64,000 nucleotides of DNA from Gnetum montanum (taxonomy: Eukaryota > Streptophyta > Gnetopsida > Gnetales > Gnetaceae). Below the pieces are notes generated by a model, which was given only the letters and a program-made list of their open reading frames with translations, was not told where the DNA came from and did not search any database. Where the stretch lies: the NCBI GenBank assembly GCA_015680685.1, contig MNCI01015984.1, forward strand, positions 911,790 through 975,789, read 5' to 3'. Made by a program: the position numbers and the translations under genes. Positions 10,307 to 21,687 of this stretch are shown one piece after another (positions within the stretch are counted from its first letter, which is position 1; the number at the start of each line of letters is the position of its first letter).

Positions 10307-12590
10307 TAAACCTTAATAGAGAAGATCAACTAACTCAAAGCTACCTCCTTTGGAACCATCAAAGTGATGGACTTTTACTAGGATGACCCTATAAGTCCTA
10401 TGGTTCCATACCTAACTCTACCAACTAGGATCCCACTGCCTCAACTCATCAAATACAACAATGAAGGGGACCCTAATGTGCACTTAGTGACCTTCAGGTT
10501 CTAAAGCTTACTACTGCAAGCATGGCCACATGCCATCGTGCACGTCTTGCCCATGTCACTCACTGGTAAAGCCCTTGATTGGTATCACATAATACCTAGA
10601 GGCTCTATCTCCTCCCTAGAGGACCTCCTAAGCAAGTTTGTGACATGCTTCATGTACAACTTAAAGCCCGAAGCAGCCCTTGACCAAAACATATAGATTA
10701 CGTATGGGCCCCTAGACTCATGCCTAAGTTTATCCAATACTGGAGTGCCATGTTACAAGAAATACGAGTGCCAATCATAGAAAAGCATCTTTTGGTCATC
10801 TTCAAGGGTGCAGTTAACAACTTTATCAAGTTAAAACTATACTATGTATCGCTGAAGTCTCTTAACCAAGCCTTTGCCCAAATGAAGGGCATAGAAGAGG
10901 TAGCACAAGCAAGTAATGACCCGACCTATGTGGCCTATAGAAACTAGCATGAGTAAAAGCAAAATGCAACAGTGGCAACAATAGCCACAAATGTAAAAGC
11001 AACCAATCATAGGCCCATGGCTAAGTAGCCTAAAGCCCCAACACACAAAGCTTCCAACTCTAGTGCCTAGGAAACTAACCCACCTGCATCAGTAGGGGCC
11101 ATAACATAAGCCTCTCCAAGGCCCAACTTTGAGTGCAAGGATGGTTCAAAGTATAGCTCATTGCCACTATGATCATCACAATTGTTAGAAAAACTATTGA
11201 AAGCTAGGCTTATCCAACATAAAAGAGTGTCGAAGGATGCCTGCCAAAGACATAATAGGTATTGCGAGCTATTGAGGAATCTTACGTTAGCAGTACCAAA
11301 TGAGTCCCCAGTCCCACAACACTTCAAGCTAGACCAATTTTGTTACTACCACTAAATGTCTACTCACAGCATAGACTTTTGTTAGGCTTTGTAAGATGAT
11401 TTGAAAAGAATGATAGAAATGGGACAATTGGTGCTTGATGCGGCAAACCAATCCAACATGGACGACGTTGCCTACATCATCAACACCATTAGCGTGTGTG
11501 AAAAGTTAGCACCAATGCAGAAGCCTTTTTTGATCCATGTACCTTCCAATAATGCAAAGGTTCCCTCGACCTCCACAAGTAAGAGGCCCTCCTTTTTGGT
11601 CAAAGTTCTATCTTAGGCATCCATAACACCCTTCATGGTCAGGGTCTCGCAGCACTAGTTCTGTAAGATGTTAAACTGGCAGTAATCATCTGCTACAATG
11701 TTAAACTGGCATACCGCAAAAATGATTACTAAACTGCCATTTGTTGGTAAGGTGCCACAACAAGTTGGCCCACAACATTTGTTCGCTAAGATGTTAAAAT
11801 GGTAGCAACCATCCACTACAATGTTAAATTAGCATAACACAAAAATGATTCCTAAAGCACCATTTGTCATTAAGGTGCCACAACAAGCTAGCCCATAGCA
11901 TTCATCTGCTAAGACGTCAAACTGGCATGCTGCAATAACAACTACTAAATAACCCTTTGTCATCAAGGTGCCACAATGTGCTGGCCCCACGACAACAACT
12001 GCTAAGTAATCATTTGTCATAAGGATGCCACAACGCACTAGCCCCTTACCTACTTGAATGCTAGTAGTGCAAGATATACCATTAATGCTATCAGCATTGA
12101 TGACAATGCAGAGGTAACACATGAGCTGTTTGTGGTTCATGTACCTTCCAACAGTGTTGAAGTTTCGATGCCAACTAGGCTACAGACCCCCTTTGTCATC
12201 AAGGTACCATCTCAGGCACCTATTACACCTTTTGTGGTTAGAGCCCTGCAGCATGTTGCAGCAACAACCCAAGCACATGTTGTGATAAAGATGCCAAAAT
12301 GTACGAACCCCCCACTTGCCACAAGTCTAGGAGTGGGGACTACATCGAAACCTTCCTACTCGAGGAAACATGACAAGCACCTGGTTGACAAGATGGCTAG
12401 GGAACACATTGAACTAGACCCTCTTAAGCCCGCCCCCTTGTCAACAGTCCCCATGGCCCTATTGCCCAAAGCCATTGGCACAGACATGCACGCACAACAA
12501 CCAACCATTAAGGCTCAAAAGCCCATTACCCAACCAAAAGCCAAGTCTCCTCTCCTCCCTAGGAAATTTGTCTCTTAGGGCATGTGGAGG
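10307..12590 (+). pseudogene. gag: gag of C element, capsid to C-terminal linker
   Basis: Continues the gag frame. KVMDFY, PLPQLIKYNNEGDPNVHLVT and SLTGKALDWYHIIPRGSISS align with the A gag at 29000-28740 (minus). Next come IEKHLLVIFKGAVNNFIK and a CCHC-like remnant QFCYYH..HSIDFC near 11330-11385, of the C-x2-H..GH-x4-C type seen in Tat gag. After it are repeated PFVIKVP-type peptides (11520-12300). About ten in-frame stops, mostly TAG or TAA where A has Gln. The longest open stretch is 12054-12578. Confidence 0.72.
11520..12300 (+). repeat. PF-V-x-VP peptide repeat with TTAAACT motif array in gag
   Basis: The translated gag linker repeats a seven-residue core about eight times: KPFLIHVP, LPFVGKVP, APFVIKVP, PFVIKVP, SFVIRMP, LFVVHVP, TPFVIKVP, TPFVVRAL. 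At DNA level, 11665-12050 also repeats GATGTTAAACTGGCA-type words every 40-90 bases. The A-family gag has the same peptide series at about 27890-27490 (minus), so it is an old feature of this gag. Confidence 0.6.
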
Positions 12591-12682
12591 AAATAAAGAC
12601 CACTAAGCAATAGGATGATGGACAAGATCTTCTAAACACACTTGCATAGGTCAAGTAGGCTCTAAAGCAAAAGAATAAAACC

Positions 12683-13531
12683 TTGAGCTTGTACGACCTA
12701 ATTATGACTTCTTCTACACATCGTGAAGCTTTGGTTTGCATGTTGGTATCCATTCCTATTAAGGAAGACATGCCAGTAGAGGAAAACGCCATCCATGCAG
12801 TAATGCTTCTGCCTACAACCAAAGAATCATGGCCAACACTCTTAACTTTTCACGATGAAGCCATTAAAGATGACCTTGAAAAAGGTCAAGTAACCACTGC
12901 ATCCATGTTTATAACAATTCATGTGGGTCAGTATAGGATTCCTAGGGTGCATGTTGATGATAGGGTCGCAACCAACGTTATCCCATTCCCTATTGTTAAC
13001 AAGCTTGGCCTGGGCCCACAACAACCACTTGTTTAAAGTCCTTCAATGGGACATGCATCGTGGTCAAGGGAATAATCACCATTGACTTCATGGCAGGGGA
13101 CCAATTCCCCACTAATGCACAATTCATCATGGTTGAGGAGATGCCCGAGTTTAATTTAATCCTAGGAAAATCTTAGTTAGCCCAATTAAGGGCTGTCTCT
13201 TCACCAATCCACCAAGAGATCCACTTGCCCTATGCAGGTGGAGAAGTGGCAATCTTTGGTGACGACATAGCCCCTCGAGCTATCAACAATATAGACACTA
13301 AGTAAGGGTTAGAGATAGAAGTCTCCAAAGATGCATCACCTATTTGTAATGGAAGCCAATGTTGTTCAACGAGTGAACTAAGCAGAACGAATGATCTCCA
13401 TGTAGAAACTCTATGGGCAGAATTTCCTTTTTCAGTGACAAATGATAACCTAGAAGAGTATCACCTCGAGTCTTCCAAGCCTTACGCATCACCTAACCCA
13501 CATCAGGTTAGGAAACATTTACACAATTAGG
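12683..13531 (+). pseudogene. pro: protease and C-terminal linker of C element
   Basis: Aspartic protease module of a Tat-type gag-pro. The active-site region reads VHVDDRVATNVIPFP, where the A copy has VHVDDGAATNMVPYP and the second C copy VDDGATTN; here Gly is replaced by Arg. EFNLILGKS near 13155 is the distal protease strand (E-x-x-I-L-G). HQEIHLPYAGGEVAIFGDD follows. The open frame 12683-13036 ends in TAA; homology continues through frame changes to about 13531, where gag-pro stops. No reverse transcriptase follows. Confidence 0.7.
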
Positions 13532-13687
13532 GCATGTCCCTAATTTACTTGTTCCCCTTACTTACCTTTAGTTCTTTTGTCTGTATAGTTTCAATTTTGC
13601 ATTATGTTTACTTCTTGCGTTAGTTATGCTTTCGTTTAACCATAAAGAAAAGATAAAAAAAACCAAAAGAAAGGGAAAGGAAGAAGT
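13532..13687 (+). other. spacer after C gag-pro
   Basis: Short AT-rich non-coding stretch ending in a purine-rich run (AAAGAAAAGATAAAAAAAACC, 13640-13675). I see no gene. Confidence 0.4.
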
Positions 13688-13865
13688 AGGGCCTGAAATG
13701 GCCTTAAACTACACCATGACCTGAAATGCCCTTAAACTAGCGATGGCCTGAAATGACCTTAAACTAGCATATAGGACCTGAAATGGCCTTAAACTAGCGA
13801 TGGCCCACAATGGCCTTAAACTAGCGTATGGGGCTTAAAATGGCCTTAAACTAGCGATGGCCTTC
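13688..13865 (+). repeat. GGCCTTAAACTAGC motif array, C element
   Basis: Six units of about 28-31 bp, each GGCCTGAAATGGCCTTAAAC followed by TAGCGAT or a variant. The GGCC pairs around AAAT form a small inverted repeat. The array follows the end of gag-pro as it does in C copy 2 (38820-39108) and, in the opposite orientation, in A (25771-26055). It is cut at 13865 by the A-family LTR. Confidence 0.75.
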
Positions 13866-15918
13866 TGTACTGTCTGAAATCGTCGGTGCCTGACTGGAAT
13901 AAAAAGGGGACCGAGGGATTCACAGATAGGAACAGAAGACCTACCTTTGCTTAAGGGCAAACTGAAATTAATGAAGGTAGAGTACCTTGGGTGGTCGGCA
14001 CGCAGATTAGACAAGGATTTCCCCACATGTATGCCAATGCACAATATGCTGGGTTACACGTAAATGATGTAATAAATGTAAACCAGAACGTGAGTGTGTA
14101 GGGATGTGAACAAGATGTAAAAAAATATGAATGAAAACTGTAACAAATCTTAGCCAAAAATGCAGCAATATTATTGCACAATGAAAATTACAATGCACCG
14201 GTCTAGACGCAGTTGTGAATCTAACACAAGGCAGACGAAGAGCCCCAGTGGATGTGGAGGAGTGATGGTGTGCTGGTTTGGGCTACAGGCACAATGTGAA
14301 GACTGTATGCTCAACGTGCAGGGTGGGTGTTCTTGATGCTCTAAGTGCTGATTGCCCAGATTTTTGTCCAGATTTTCTTCAATTTTCCAACCCTGATCTG
14401 GTCAAAAATCTAGGTTTTTGTATGGGTTTGGACGCCAAATTTGGATCTAAGATGGGATGATTGGCTATGGAATGCTAGGATGTCAGATCGAGTGACACGT
14501 GGAGCGTCGACCGGTTGCAAAGGAACGAAGCTTTACAAGTGTTCAGCATGCTAGTGTGTACACGCTGGGCATATATGCTAGGCGTGCAGGCTAGTGTGTG
14601 GGCATGAAAACTACAATTTTGGAGCTTAATCTTATACACTGAAGTTGGATCCTTGTTGCTTAAGTGTTGCTGGTCCTTCGGGGCATCCGGGGGCTCATTT
14701 TGGCTTCACTTTGACGGAGTTTTGGGCACGTTTCTGGTGTGCACGCTATGGTGTACGCTAGGCATGCATGCTGGACATGCAGGCCAATGTGCAGGCATGA
14801 AACTACCACTTTTCAAGGTCAAAACTTGACTTTTAGGAGCCAAGGATGATGCCTGATGGTTTCCCTACCTCTAGGAACTGATTGCCTGTGAAAATCATGA
14901 TCTGAGTGCCTGTTTTGGTGTATCTATGATGGTACATGCTGGGCATGCACGCTGGGCGTGCAGGCATGAAAATCCATCATTTGGAGGCCAAAACTTGATT
15001 TTTAGGAGTCTGAGAGCCACTGGGGACCTCGGGGAAGGTCCCAGGGAGTCTAGACCTTTATTTCAGGCTTGTTTCGGTGAGTTTTTGGAGCCCAAAAGTT
15101 GTGTATGCTGGGCTATGTGCAAGCAGTGTACTTAGTCAAAACTAAGTGTTTTGAGCTTGGGACTGTCAGTTCTTATTGCCCGATGTTGATGTAGCCTCTA
15201 GTGGATCTTGGGGGGATTTTTAATTGCTTGATTGGACTTCGTTTGATGCTGTTTGTGTAGTTCTCAAGTTTTGGTCATGCTAGGAAGCATTATGACTTAG
15301 CTTGATTCTTGTCTGAAAGTGTTGGGTCCAAATTTTTGTGGTGTTTCATTGGCCCCTCTTTGTTGACGCTTGGAAGAATCGACCCAAGAGGCATCGACAA
15401 AGAAGTACAAAACACCATAAGCAAACTAGTAGCAAGCATTGTCCTTTGGCACTTAGCGAGATGTCGTCGCACTATATTCAGAGTACATGGGTTTAGGGAA
15501 CAAGGTTTTAAGATGGGTAGGTAGATGTTTGCAATTGTGGGATTGGGAATTAATCAAGGAATTATGTTGACATGGGAGAGGAGTGTTCATCTTGTGCAAA
15601 CAAGTCATGTTATTTCATGTTGCTGGCTAATATTCGGCAGACTTGGAAACAAGCCATGAGGAATACGTCCTTTGGAGGAACGAGACTCTTGTATTATGTC
15701 TGAGTGAACTCGTTGTCACAACCAAAGCCACATGATGAGGTGATGCATTCTTTGGAGAAATAGGACCCTTGTGGAGTGTCTAAGGGAACCCATTGTCTGA
15801 CAGCCAAAACTACGCAGTGAGGTGAAATAAGAAGGTTTGAGACATGAGTATTTCTTTTTAAGGCAACTGCCTTCCTGCCTGGGGCTTGCATGGGAAGTGC
15901 CAAGGGTCTTGTAGTTCA
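13866..15918 (-). repeat. 3' LTR of A
   Basis: TGTACTG at 13866 and GTAGTTCA ending at 15918. On the minus strand it reads TGAACT..AGTACA, an imperfect terminal inverted repeat. The 13866 boundary is firm because LTR1 and LTR2 (30854) diverge exactly there; the 15918 boundary rests on TG/CA and the adjacent polypurine tract. Over the first 235 bases about 10 percent of positions differ from LTR2, and most differences are transitions. It contains many CGTGCA / CACGCT words (14550-14790, 14930-14965) and a long hairpin at 15339-15417. Confidence 0.78.
15339..15417. other. conserved LTR hairpin, A copy 1
   Basis: TGGTGTTT at the left pairs with AAACACCA at the right, CTTTGTTGACGC with GCATCGACAAAG (two non-Watson-Crick positions), and CTTGG with CCAAG around a 10-base loop. 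The equivalent hairpins are at 32328-32406 (A/B shared LTR) and 40607-40681 (C LTR). Confidence 0.7.
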
Positions 15919-15942
15919 TTTTTGCCCTTTACTCTTTTTTTT
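15919..15942 (-). promoter_or_regulatory. polypurine tract of A
   Basis: On the minus strand AAAAAAAAGAGTAAAGGGCAAAAA directly precedes the LTR start TGAACTAC. The same tract stands beside the second LTR at 32908-32932. This is inference from position and composition. Confidence 0.55.
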
Positions 15943-16758
15943 GGGTGAAAGATCTTTCTTTCAATTTTGCACTCATGCTCATGTGTTGTGTTGTGCATTG
16001 CCACTACTTGAAAGTGTCGCAGTGTGCAGCAGTGTGCTCAAAGTTTTGGGGCATATTGGGTGTATCTGGGAATTGTAACCGGGTAGGAAAGAGAACGAGA
16101 GTGTTGAGGAAGTGGAGAATGTATCGGAAACTGGGAATGTACTTTTGAACAGATTGATTAACCTAGTTGCGTGCCTCAGAAATAATGTGGCACCTTGTCA
16201 CTGTGATGAAGTGTATTTGTGTACGAGCACCACCGGGTGTCATCCTACAAACATAACTCCAAGAAGACAAGAAAACCACAAGTGAATGAGTTAGCGAACA
16301 CTTTAGATACGAATGTGGCTGATGTAAATGGAGGCATCATATGAAACTTGAGGCAAACAAAATGAGCAATAATAGTGTTGTCAAAGCTGATATGATGCAT
16401 GATGCAGCAGGTGTTGATGAAGAAATGTCATGAATTCCAGTAGCATGTGAATGTGCTAGAGATGATCTTGCTAATTTATAGTCTTAGCGGACTGTAATTG
16501 GTTAGTTTTGCGTCATAACCCGTTAGATGTTGTCAGTTTATCGTCGTAGTGGGCAGTACGATGCTAGTTTATAGTCATGGAGGACTATGAAGAGGCAAGC
16601 TATTTTATAGTCTTAGCAGACTCTGGTGAATGAGCGTGACAGTTTAGTGTTGTGTCGGACAAAGCTCTATGGTGTCGATTTACCGTCATGACTCCAGGAC
16701 GTATCTGCGGTATCAGTTTATCGTCATGATGCCAGGATGAATATGTATCTTAAGATCA
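15943..16758 (-). repeat. 3' untranslated region of A with TTTATAGTC motif array
   Basis: Between the pol stop and the polypurine tract. 16471-16745 holds about nine loose units of 25-35 bp containing TTTATAGTC or TTTATCGTC followed by a GGAC or GGCAG word (e.g. CTAGTTTATAGTCATGGAGG at 16573). The rest, 15943-16470, shows no gene; a GCACCACCGGGTG inverted repeat is near 16228. Confidence 0.6.
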
Positions 16759-17910
16759 TTAGACATGGAATGGTTTCAGGTACATGTGATTTGTGGGATT
16801 GGCTAATTCGTTTCCGTCCATGTTTGTTAGTTTGAATGCTCCATTACCGTATGCTTTGGTGACCAAGTAAGGCTCTTCCCAGTTGGCTGAGAACTTATCC
16901 ACGTGTTCATGAACTGCCTTAAGTACAAGGTCCCCTTCTTTGATCGGGCGCTTATGGATGTCATGTTAATGGCATCGTCGTTGTTGCTTTTGATACCACT
17001 CAATTTGATCAAGTGTTCGTGTGCATTCTTCTTCCACCAAATCAAGGTCAACAATGCTCAACTCATTGTTCTGAATTTCGTCGAGGAGTTCGGATAGTTT
17101 GATTCTTAAGGATGATACCTGCAACTCAAGAGGTAAAATAGCTTCTGAACCATAAACAAGACTATAGGGTATTTTACTTGTGGACGTCCTATGCGTTGTT
17201 CTGTATGCCCATAGCGCATAGACTAGCTGCTTGTGCCATCTTAGTTTGCTTTGATGAAGCATTTTCTTGAGCACCATGATGACATTTTTATTTGTGGCTT
17301 TTACTTATCTATTGCTTTGAGGATAGTAAGGTGATGAAAACAAGTGTTTAATACCTAAGCTTTCACAGAATGTTTTTGTTTCGACACTGCTGAATTGTGG
17401 CCCGTTGTCAATGATGATAGTCATCAGGATGCCAAAACGAGTCACAATGTTTTCAAGGATAAAGTTGCATACTTGTTTCGATGTGGTCTTCCTAAGAGGA
17501 ATAGCTTCTACCCATTCCGTAAAGTATTCAGTTGCGGTTATGATGAAGCTATGCCCTACCAAAGATGGGGGAGTTATTGGTCCAATGATGTCTAACCCCC
17601 ACTTCTGGAAAGGCCATGTGATTTGAGCCGTATGCAACTCATTGGGTGGAACATGTATAATATTACCATGCTTTTGACACGTATCGCATGTTCTGACTTT
17701 GGAGACACAGTCGTATTCCATATGTGGCCAATAGTATCCCAGGCGTCTTATTTTGGTTGCCATTGCTTTGGGCGCTATGTGCCCTCCGCAGAGCCCCTCA
17801 TGAACTTGATCCACGATGATTTGGACATTGGTGCTATTAATGCATACCAGTAAAATACCTTCATAGGATCTACGACATAACGTATCCCCTACTAGTGTAT
17901 ACTGCCGAGA
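16759..17910 (-). pseudogene. int: integrase of A
   Basis: Zinc-binding HHCC region: VHEGLCGGHIAPKAMATKI, then CDTCQKHG. Catalytic core: KWGLDIIGPI (first Asp), IIIDNGPQFS (second Asp), and ESLGIKHLFSSPYYPQSN (Glu). Then the frame meets TAA at the position where copy B has Gln in SNGQAEATN. Homology continues to 17277-16966 (ALWAYRTTHRTSTSKIPYSL, the conserved post-DDE region), shifts frame near 16966 and ends at a TAA (16761-16759) after LKPFHV. No chromodomain is visible, as usual for Tat. Confidence 0.82.
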
Positions 17911-18119
17911 GTGTTTTCGCACCGCGTCCTTCTGTGCATTTGTTAGATGTTGAGGTGGTTCACCATGCAAAAGGTATTCTTTGATGTCATCGTACCACTC
18001 TACGGTGTGTGTCATGCTAATGGATGCTATGGGAAGTTCATCAAGGGCCTCAATTATGGGCTTGTTGTAGCTCATGATGGAATCGGGTAACACATGAAAC
18101 ATGTTTAGTGAGATGTTCA

Positions 18120-18990
18120 GAGCTAAAGTGGCTAATGCATTTGCGATGGTATGATCATTTCTAGGCACATATTGTAGTTCTACATTTACAAAATGTTTCA
18201 GCAAGTGTTTCGTCAAGTCATAGTAGGGTTGTAGATGAGATGCTTTGCATTCATAAACGTCTTTGACTTGGTTTATGATTAACTGTGAGTCGCCTCTAAC
18301 TACAAGACATGTGATGTTTGAAGCTTGTGCTGCCATAAGGCCTCTGAGGAGACCTTTGTATTCTGCTATGTTATTGGTGCAAGGAAAGTTAAATCGGTAA
18401 GTAAAGGATTGGATTTCCATAGAGGGATATGTGATAACGGCAGCAGCACTTCCACCTCGAGAGGTGGATGCTCCATCGAAGTTTAATATCGCGTCATAGT
18501 CGTTGAGCACTATGTCAATTGTGCTTACATTTTTGTCTGGGAATTCTAGATTAATTATTACTTGATCTTGTATTGGTGATGCGGTCATCTGATTGACTAT
18601 ATCTTGACCTTTGATGGATGATTGGGCTATGTAATGCAAGTCAAACTCAGCAATCATTGCCTTCCAGCGAGCTATCTTGCTTGATTCGTACATGCTATTT
18701 GTGATAGCCCTAAGTACGTTGTCCTTACAGATGATATTTACTTGGTTACGGAAAAGATAATGTCACCACTTCCATAAAGAGAAGATAAGGACAAGGCATG
18801 ATCTCTCCACATCATTGTAACCCTGCTCGTGGGCTACTAATGCATGGTTGAAATAGTAAACAGAAACCTTAGTCCCATCATCCCATTTTTGGCAAAGCAT
18901 AGACGTGATTGATGAATCTATTGTGGCAAGGTAGATGTAGAACGGTTTATTGCTCTGAGGTGGATAAACTGTCGGTAATTGAGTCAATGT
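18120..18990 (-). pseudogene. dual RNase H region of A
   Basis: Two RNase H domains in tandem. The first (about 18990-18600) reads PFYIYLATIDSSITSML, VYYFNHALVAHEQGYNDVE and ends FDLHYIAQSSIKGQDIVNQM, the RT-linked RNase H. The second (about 18500-18120) has ILNFDGASTSRGGSAAAVI, NNIAEYKGLLRGL and VVRGDSQLIINQV, giving the D-E-D residues of a complete RNase HI fold, and ends VPRNDHTIANALATLA. Dual RNase H is a hallmark of Tat/Ogre. One TGA splits the first domain near 18762. Confidence 0.8.
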
Positions 18991-19059
18991 TGTGATATTG
19001 TCAAAAGCTTCCTAACATTGTGGGGTCCATTGAAAGTGTACACTCTTGCATAACAAGTG

Positions 19060-20247
19060 ATTCATGGGTTTTAATTTATCAATCAATTTTTCAATGAAGC
19101 GCCTAATGAATTGTAATCTACCTTATAGGCCTCAAAGTTCAGTAAGGTTGCTTGGCGGTTGCAAGTTTGTGATAGCCTTCACCTTATCGAGGTCTACTCG
19201 AATTCCTGCTTCTGAAACTATGAACCCAAGCATCTTACCTGATTTGACCCCAAAGACACATTTTTTTAGGTTAACTCTAAGCTCATATTTTAAACAACGC
19301 TTAAGTACCAAGTCTAGGTCTTGTATATGCTACTCTTGTGTCTTTGATTTAATTGCTATATCATCTACATAATTGTTGAGCGAGTGAAGGAGATAATCAC
19401 TAAAGATGAAGGTCATTGCTCGTTGATACGTAGCACCAACATTCTTTAAGCCGAAGGGCATTATTGTGTAACAAAATGTTCCCCATGGTGTCATGAAGGT
19501 TGTTCTGAGTTGATGTTTAGGGTTAATCAGGATTTGATTATATCGAGAGAAGCCATCCATAAAAGATAATAGTGCATGCCCAGCGGTTGAGTCAATCAGT
19601 TGATCAATACTAGGTAGAGGAAAGTCATCTTTTATGGTAGCTAAGTTGAGGTTCCAGAAGTCAATGCATAGGCGAATGCTCCCATTTTTCTTCAGGACAA
19701 TAACCATGTAGGATACCCAGTCAACGTAGTCAACAGCCCAAATGAAACCAACTTGATAAAGCTTGGTGATCTCATTGCAAACTACCAATGCTACCTTAGG
19801 TTTAACCTTATGTGCTTTTTGTTTCACTGGTCTTAACTTTGGGTCGAGTATGATGTTATGCTGAACTATTCGTGGGTCAAGCCCAGGCATGTCAGTATAA
19901 GACCAAGCGAATGCTTTGATGTTACCTTTTAGCACTGTTGCTATGTCATTGGAGAGTCATGGGTCTAGTAAAGTACTTAGTTTTAGTGTCTTGACCTTGC
20001 CATTTAGCATAGTGATGGGGGTTTCAGTTAATGGGTCCTCGGTGATGTTATTGGCTTCAATATCCAGCGATTTTGTCATGTTTTGAAAGCGTTCTATAGT
20101 TTCCTCTGTCAATGCCACGGATTTTTTGTAAGTCAATGTGTCTAAATCAATGGACTTGTTGTTCATCTCTCGTTGGATGGGTCCGTATGGTCCATTGATG
20201 AACAATGGTGCGAATAGTTGCTTACTATCCATGCTTGCCCCTTCCAA
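19060..20247 (-). pseudogene. rt: reverse transcriptase of A
   Basis: Frame begins near ATG 20247 with a linker, then the RT: WVSYMVIVLKKNGSIRLCID, NLATIKDDFPLPSIDQLID, SFMDGFSRYNQI, TPWGTFCYTIMPFGLKNVGA and the active site NNYVDDIAIKSKTQE. These are close to the Tat consensus. Stops at 19957 (TAG) and 19330 (TAG) break the frame; the palm/thumb continues to 19060. It lies 5.8 kb from gag-pro on the same strand. In Ogre, gag-pro and pol are separated by a spliced intron, so the same may hold here, though no splice sites were tested. Confidence 0.82.
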
Positions 20248-20370
20248 GTCATAGGAAGCAACGTTAACAAAGGGGGGGTTTGCTAGTTGTTTTATGACGC
20301 TAATTCAAATACTTAAGTGTGGTTGAAGTATGCTAAAGTTGGTTCATTGTCTCACTTGGCCGCACAACGA

Positions 20371-20500
20371 TTTAAGGCCTTACAAGGCCATTCATGGTAG
20401 TTTAAGGCCTTATCAGGCCATTCGCAGCAGTTTAAGGCCTTACCGGGCCATTCACGGTAGTTTAAGGCCTTACCGGGCCATTCGCGGTAGTTTAAGGTTT
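20371..20500 (-). repeat. exact 30-bp tandem repeat upstream of pol
   Basis: Four full units starting at 20371, 20401, 20431 and 20461, plus a partial one. On the plus strand each begins TTTAAGGCCTTACCGGGCCA and ends TTCGCGGTAG or a variant. It contains the palindrome AAGGCCTT and a GGCC..GGCC pair. On the element's sense strand this is the GGCCTTAAACTA motif of the C arrays, so the orientation matches across families. Confidence 0.85.
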
Positions 20501-20539
20501 CTAGTTGATTATACAATTCGTAACGCTTGTTAAGTGTGG

Positions 20540-21687
20540 AACTACGAGACGAAGAGTATGTATAAAGGTGTTTAATGTACGTTTACATACCCCTCTATGT
20601 ACTCTAAGTTTGTTTATGTTTAATTGATCATTTTTATTTGGAGTAAAATGCTTAAAATCCTAATTTCCTAGAGGGTGGGGCAGCGTGGACAGCATGGGGG
20701 TGCATTTAAATTGAAACAAATGATGGCATAAACACCAAGGTTAAACTAGGGACAACGTGAACTTCTTAGCATGAACCCAAACGTGAACCCCAGCGTGAAC
20801 CAGAGCGTGGGGATCAGGTAAAATGGGCAGAGGAAGGTGCAGACATGGTGTGGATAGAGGCAGCAAGGGTGACATTGATCGGAGCACGACGATTTGGGTG
20901 AACGAGTTTCGACGTGAAGCTGTGCTCCGGAGAATCTCTCAGCGTGCACGGGGATGGAAACTTGAGCGTGAAGAGTCTGCACGCCGTAGCATGAACCTCA
21001 GCCAAACCCTAACGTGAAGAGCCTGTACACCACAGTGTGAACCTCAGCCAAACCCCAACGTGAATAGCCTGCACACCATAGCGTGAACCTCGGCCAAACT
21101 CCAACGTGAAGAGCCTGCATGCCGCAGCGTGAACCTTGGTCAAACATAGTGTGAAGGCATGGGCAAGGGGAAGTAGGTGCAGGACTCGGGGAGGAAAGAG
21201 CTAGACTTGACCTTCGCCGAGGAGAGTGAGGTGATGCTCCGATGCCTGCCCAAACCTATGGTGGCATCTTGGTCCAGATCAGTGTGCCGGTAGGCCCTAA
21301 TTCCCTGTCCAAATTTGTAGTTTTGCTTGCTATTTTCATTCATTTGCGTTCAGTTTTTCTTTCATTCTCGGCACATGGGATTCGTTAATGTGTAAGAGGG
21401 GGCAGAATGTCCAGTGTGCAGGGTCGACATGCTGTGTGTTCAGCGTGAAGGGTCCATATGCTGCATCTTCAGCATGAAAGGGCATGCAGGTTGAGCGTAC
21501 AAGGTCTGCACATTGAGCGTGTGGGGTCTGTACGCTGCATCCTTAGCGTGAAGGGCCTGCATGCTGAGCGTATAGGGTCTGCATGCCAAGCGTGAGACCT
21601 GAAAAAAAAGTTTTCAAGTGCTGACCCTAGTGTGAAACCTATATTATTTTCCATAGCTTACCAATTTTGGCCCTTGAACATGTGCAG
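20540..21687. repeat. CGTG-rich repeat tract beside the antisense locus
   Basis: 20967-21150 contains four copies of an exact 46-bp period starting CGTGAAGAGCCTGCAC (starts at 20967, 21013, 21059, 21105). 20755-20960 and 21410-21600 hold irregular AGCGTGAA, AGCGTGCA and GCGTGAAGGG words. The same AGCGTG words fill the A leader (30305-30765) and parts of the A LTR. An ORF at 20823-21017 is rich in Arg because of these words and is probably not a gene. An upstream exon of the antisense locus could lie here, but I cannot place one. Confidence 0.6.

Noticed and set aside
15339-15417. LTR hairpin as a microRNA precursor
   Set aside because: Pairing fits, but without small-RNA data a miRNA claim is unsupported; it is reported only as a conserved hairpin.
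20371-20500. Regular 30-bp repeat that could suggest a CRISPR-like array
   Set aside because: Units are contiguous with no spacers, and the context is a plant retrotransposon. It is a simple tandem repeat.
20823-21017. Plus-strand Arg-rich ORF upstream of the antisense locus
   Set aside because: It overlaps the CGTGAA repeat tract, which explains its composition. No splice link to exon 1 could be shown.
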